NCBI RefSeq assembly: GCF_040115645.1
Contig: NC_089560.1
Span: 3,410,001-3,474,000 of the forward strand
Direction of reading: 5' to 3'
From: Euwallacea fornicatus
Lineage: Eukaryota; Arthropoda; Insecta; Coleoptera; Curculionidae
DNA: 64,000 nucleotides
The position numbers and the translations under genes are program-made. Positions 60,129 through 64,000 of this stretch are shown here, piece by piece (within the stretch, counting starts at the first letter, position 1; each line of letters starts with the position of its first letter). A model generated the notes under the pieces. The model had not been told where the DNA came from. It made no database searches and saw nothing but the letters and a program-made list of their open reading frames with translations.

Positions 60129-63123
60129 GTGTCCTATTAACAAGTTCATTTTCATCTAATTTCTTTATTTTTGACATTAGATAAAAGATTCAATCGGGAA
60201 GCCCCCTTCATTTCAGGGGTGGAGCTTACGAACGGCCTCGTTGCTCTTCCCCGCATGATCCACCCCTCCGCACGTTCCATAAACTTCGTTATTTCAAATA
60301 GGATTTCCCATTTTTTTTTTGGATTTCTAGTTAAATTTTAAGGTTAATTTAGGTGAAGTGCCTTTGCTTGATTTGCACGTTTTCAAACATCACCATTTTG
60401 TTTATTTCAAATGGAATGTCCCAATGTTCTCAACGGCATCGTGTTCAAAATTCCAAAATCTAGGTATGGAACAATCGGGAAATATTTTGCGATACATTCT
60501 AATACGTTTTTCCGGTGGTTTATCAAATTCAAAAAAGCACATTTCTCGTTTTGGAAATGAACGATATTGAGGGGCATTCTGAGAAATGCAAAAAAATGAT
60601 TAAACTGTTCAAAAAATGTATTATGAACGTTTTCGAATCATCGCAGTTTTTCTTTTTTTTGTTAAATATCATGATTTGGTGACATAATTCATAAAGTTAT
60701 CATGAACGGTTAGACTTGAGCCATAAAAGGGGGCAATTTTCGGGAACTTAGAAGCGGTCAGGTTTATTGATAGAGTCGTGTTAACAAAAGTTGTAAATTT
60801 TTAAATCCTGAACGCGATGCCGTCGAGAAAATTGGGACATTCCGTTTGAAATAAACAAATTATTGATGTTTGAAATCCTGCGAATTTGGAGGCGCGTTTC
60901 TGGGGTTGTGGAGGGCTTTTTTCCAAAATCAAATAAGTCGAAACGTAGCTTGTTAGGTCCTTTCGAGCCTCTCTTAGCCCGATTCCAGTGGATCCTCGGA
61001 GCTGGCAAAATGTCTAAAATTTCCGGAATAATTTGAAAACGGTAAATTTTATTGATAAGACATCTTAGATAAACTGGCCTTAAAATTTAATGAGAAATCC
61101 AAAACTGTCAAAAAAAGTTGGAGATTTCCATTTAAAATAAGGAAGTTCATGCCACGTGCGAGCGAATGAATCATGCTGGAGAAGGCAACGAGGCAATTTT
61201 TAAGTTTTACTCCTAAACTGAGAGGGGGCTCCAGTTTTAACTTTTTTTTTAATGTCGCAAATGAAGAAATTAGAAGATGAGTAAATTGTCAATGAGATTA
61301 TTATTGTTGTTATTGTTATTATTAAATATTCTCTGGTTTCTGAGGTGGGAGCGTTTCCCTTCGTTGTGGCCTCCGTTATTGTAGAACCCTCAGAGATTCT
61401 TCTTAAAAATTGTTCGAATTACCGCGTTAATCATTCATTCAACAAGTCTGAGAACTAGAAGTCGGACTACCCCAAAAAGTAGAATTAGGAAATTTAAATG
61501 ACCCATAAACCTATATTTAATCTTCCTTAGTAAATATTTGGCCAATCTTGATATTTCCCCATTGCATGAGCGAAAACATATTAAACGGCTTTTAATACTT
61601 CCATTTCGTGAATGTCTCTTAGCGTTGAACTTTAGGAAATGTTGTTTTAATTAGCATGTACATAATATTGCGTTTCAGCGTTTGGTATGTTAAATGGAAA
61701 CACTGCAGAATGGGAAAAAAATGCATTATTGACCAGGCAAAGAGTGAGCGAGCTACTTTAGTCGAATAAAATTCTAATTATACCCAAAATGTAGGAAGTA
61801 ACACGTTGTGCCGCATGAAAGCAGGTCCATTGTTTCTTTTCTTTTATCGCGAGTAAAAGTTGCTATTGCAATGGCCTCAAAACCTTAAAACCGCAACTCG
61901 GACCGTGATCGAACCTATAACGAATATCATTCTCAATGGAAATTCCATTAAAGGGGTCACCTGCGAACGTAATTAAACTATCCCAAGGTGAACGTTGTAA
62001 AATAATGCGAAACCATTATAGAACCTAAATGTAGCAACGATTTCCTGTCTGGCAAACAACCGGAGGAATCTGCAAATGTGCAGCCTTGTTCCTATCTAAA
62101 TAGGAGGATATTGAGCCATTACGTGAATTAATAATCAGGCACTGGAGATGCTATGGTATGCTTGAGCTGTTATGGAAATGAACTTACTTATAAAATCAAA
62201 TTTTTTCCTAACGTAACCTATTTGTCCCATTAAATTTAAATTGCAAAAAGTAATTTAATACAAAAGTTGTTACAACAATAAGGAAATAATTGGCTGAGCT
62301 AAATTACGCTGAGGTAGTGAATAAATGCGTGGAGTTCAGGGTTGATTCGGTTTTTTGCGATCGTTGAATTCTGGCAATGTCAATGGCGAAGACTGTTGGG
62401 CTGGTGCACAAAATTGAGGTGACCAAAAACGGCTTCCGGAAAGCCTCGACCAAAATATTTGTTTATAATTTTGTTTAAACTATTTGATAGTCAATACCTT
62501 TGTCGATTTCCGCGGAGATTCAAAGAAATATTACGACAATTATGCAATACGACGAGTGCGAATAACGCTCTAACTTGATACAAATTTGTTGAATCGCGGT
62601 TTGTTATGAGCTCTGCATGCACTAGAGTTTGGCTTCACGTGCGGAGATTGACCATATGTCACCGTCTTTTACATACTGTGCATAGTCTCTAACTTACTTG
62701 ACAACATCTGAAAATGCATTATCCATATGTGAGCCACCTCTAGTTACTGCCACTTATCGTGTACACTCTAACAAGACTACTGATAATTTGAAGAGAACGT
62801 AATAAACAGCTCTTTATCTTGTACCACTCTTAGTCACAAGTGCAATACACAACTGGATCTAGAGTACGTTTTTCCACAGATTTTGATGGAATTAAATTTT
62901 AAGCATATGCGAAATTGTTTTCCTTTTGTATTATTTTACACTGTAAATAGAAGAGATTGGGAACATTTTTACGACGTTTTACGGTGAATTGATAATGTGG
63001 AATCATAACAATATTCGACTGCATCAATTGTTTAAATAAACATCTGATATTATAGCTATAAAGTTATAAAATGTGTGTGTGCGTGACAATCGTGGTGTCC
63101 GAATAAACAACCTGCTAGGTCGA
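60127..63123. other. gene-poor region right of the microsatellite
   Basis: AT-rich, with several stretches rich in long T or A runs. Plus-strand ORFs at 60358-60570 and minus-strand 60781-61008 have no recognisable family. No exon of the goliath-type gene was identified. Sequence from 60127 to about 61200 may be the body of a decayed element starting at the microsatellite. Confidence 0.35.
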
Positions 63124-63717
63124 TACGGGGTGTTTCCTAAACGTGCGGCGCAACGGCAAGGGGACATTTCTTGGGGTGAATTTGGGAAAAAATCCAAAAA
63201 TGCAGGATGTGAAATTAAAATTATGTGCTGCTTTAGTGAATACGCGTTTTTTCTTCCATTAGTTTTTGTCGCATCTCCCTTCGTTTTCCAGATTGAAATC
63301 GAATTCTAAACTCTCTCTCGCGTCGAGGTGGGGGCTAATCCCGTGCAACAATAAAACGAATAAAATCACTTTAATTTTTTTCATTTTGCCACAGTTGAAG
63401 GTGCATACGCGTTACGCCAATGAGTTTTCACATGAAGTAGCTGATCCCTCAAAATAATTGAAGGAAATTGTAAACCTGTTGAGGACGAAGCGGGCGTAAC
63501 GCGGACTGGCCTCATTTAACGATAACATGAGAGAACTGATTCTCCGCTGTTCCATTTTTAAGCATTTTAAACTCGAATATAAATGATTAAAATTATTAAT
63601 TTTGAAAACAAGCCAAACGACGAATTCGCTTGACAAGGTCTATAGGATATTTTCCTTGATTTGGCACGAAAGGTTTTCCCTTAAAGCTAAGCCGTACATT
63701 TGCGGAGTGTCCTGTAC
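63124..63717. repeat. possible foldback element, family I
   Basis: Left TACGGGGTGTTTCCTAAACG and then TGCGGC can be matched to a right end whose reverse complement is TACAGGACACTCCGCAAATG and then TACGGC, followed by AGGGGA against AAGGGA. The match is imperfect. Confidence 0.4.
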
Positions 63718-64000
63718 AGAGGAGACAGATATTTATGGGCTTTTTATTGCATCCAAAAATAGCCGTTCAAAATAAAATTATTTAAATTCGAGGCTACGAA
63801 TCTGTGATCAATTCAATCTGGTATGTATAATTAATATCGACTATGTAGTCTTTCATTAATGTATTTCGATTAATCAGTGTTTCAAGGATTGGGCGATAAG
63901 ATTTACGTAATCGCGGCGAACAAAGAAATAACTTGAATTTCAAGAGCGGATTCATTATTAGTAGATATTAGATGCTTCCTGATAAGTTTATTTTTTTGCT

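Noticed and set aside
60781..61008. Minus-strand ORF as a possible upstream exon of the goliath-type gene
   Set aside because: No similarity to a protease-associated domain and no donor in the phase required by the exon at 59688.

Overview
The window looks like nuclear DNA of an insect. The genes are intron-bearing and AT-rich, many introns are only about 50 to 60 bases, and one gene family (ZAD zinc fingers) is essentially confined to arthropods. The density of short elements beginning TACAGGGTG and of Tc1/mariner-type fossils reminds me of beetle genomes, but that is an impression and not proof. Exon structures were worked out by hand from splice sites, reading phase and family resemblance. 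In every multi-exon gene below the phases close into one continuous reading frame.

Layout: 1-2037 (-) is tRNA pseudouridine synthase PUS3, cut by the left edge. 2558-4051 and 4507-6644 (-) are two tandem ZAD plus nine-C2H2 zinc-finger genes with identical architecture. 7165-8512 (+) is VPS36 of ESCRT-II. 8902-9481 (-) is OHCU decarboxylase of the urate pathway. 9482-14855 is gene-poor with two decayed transposases and one foldback element. 14856-19946 (+) is a five-exon tetraspanin. 19947-24111 is gene-poor. 24112-49065 (-) is a 25 kb GRAF-type RhoGAP (BAR-PH-RhoGAP-SH3) in 16 coding exons, with two large introns full of mobile-element debris. 50110-52567 (+) is an F-box protein with a probable beta-propeller, divergent from GRAF. 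54610-59688 (-) is the 3' part of a goliath-type RING-H2 transmembrane E3 ligase, whose 5' exons I could not find and which probably lie beyond the right edge. 59689-64000 holds a long CA microsatellite and repeats.

The genes do not form a pathway and look like an ordinary syntenic neighbourhood. VPS36 (ubiquitinated cargo sorting), the goliath-type endosomal E3, GRAF (BAR/RhoGAP endocytosis) and a tetraspanin are all endomembrane-related, but I would not read more into that. The least ordinary content is the set of foldback (long inverted-repeat) elements sharing TACAGGGTG-like ends. There are at least eight, in about five or six sequence families. Some enclose remnants of an IS630/Tc1/mariner-type DDE transposase, and one fills almost the whole of a tetraspanin intron.
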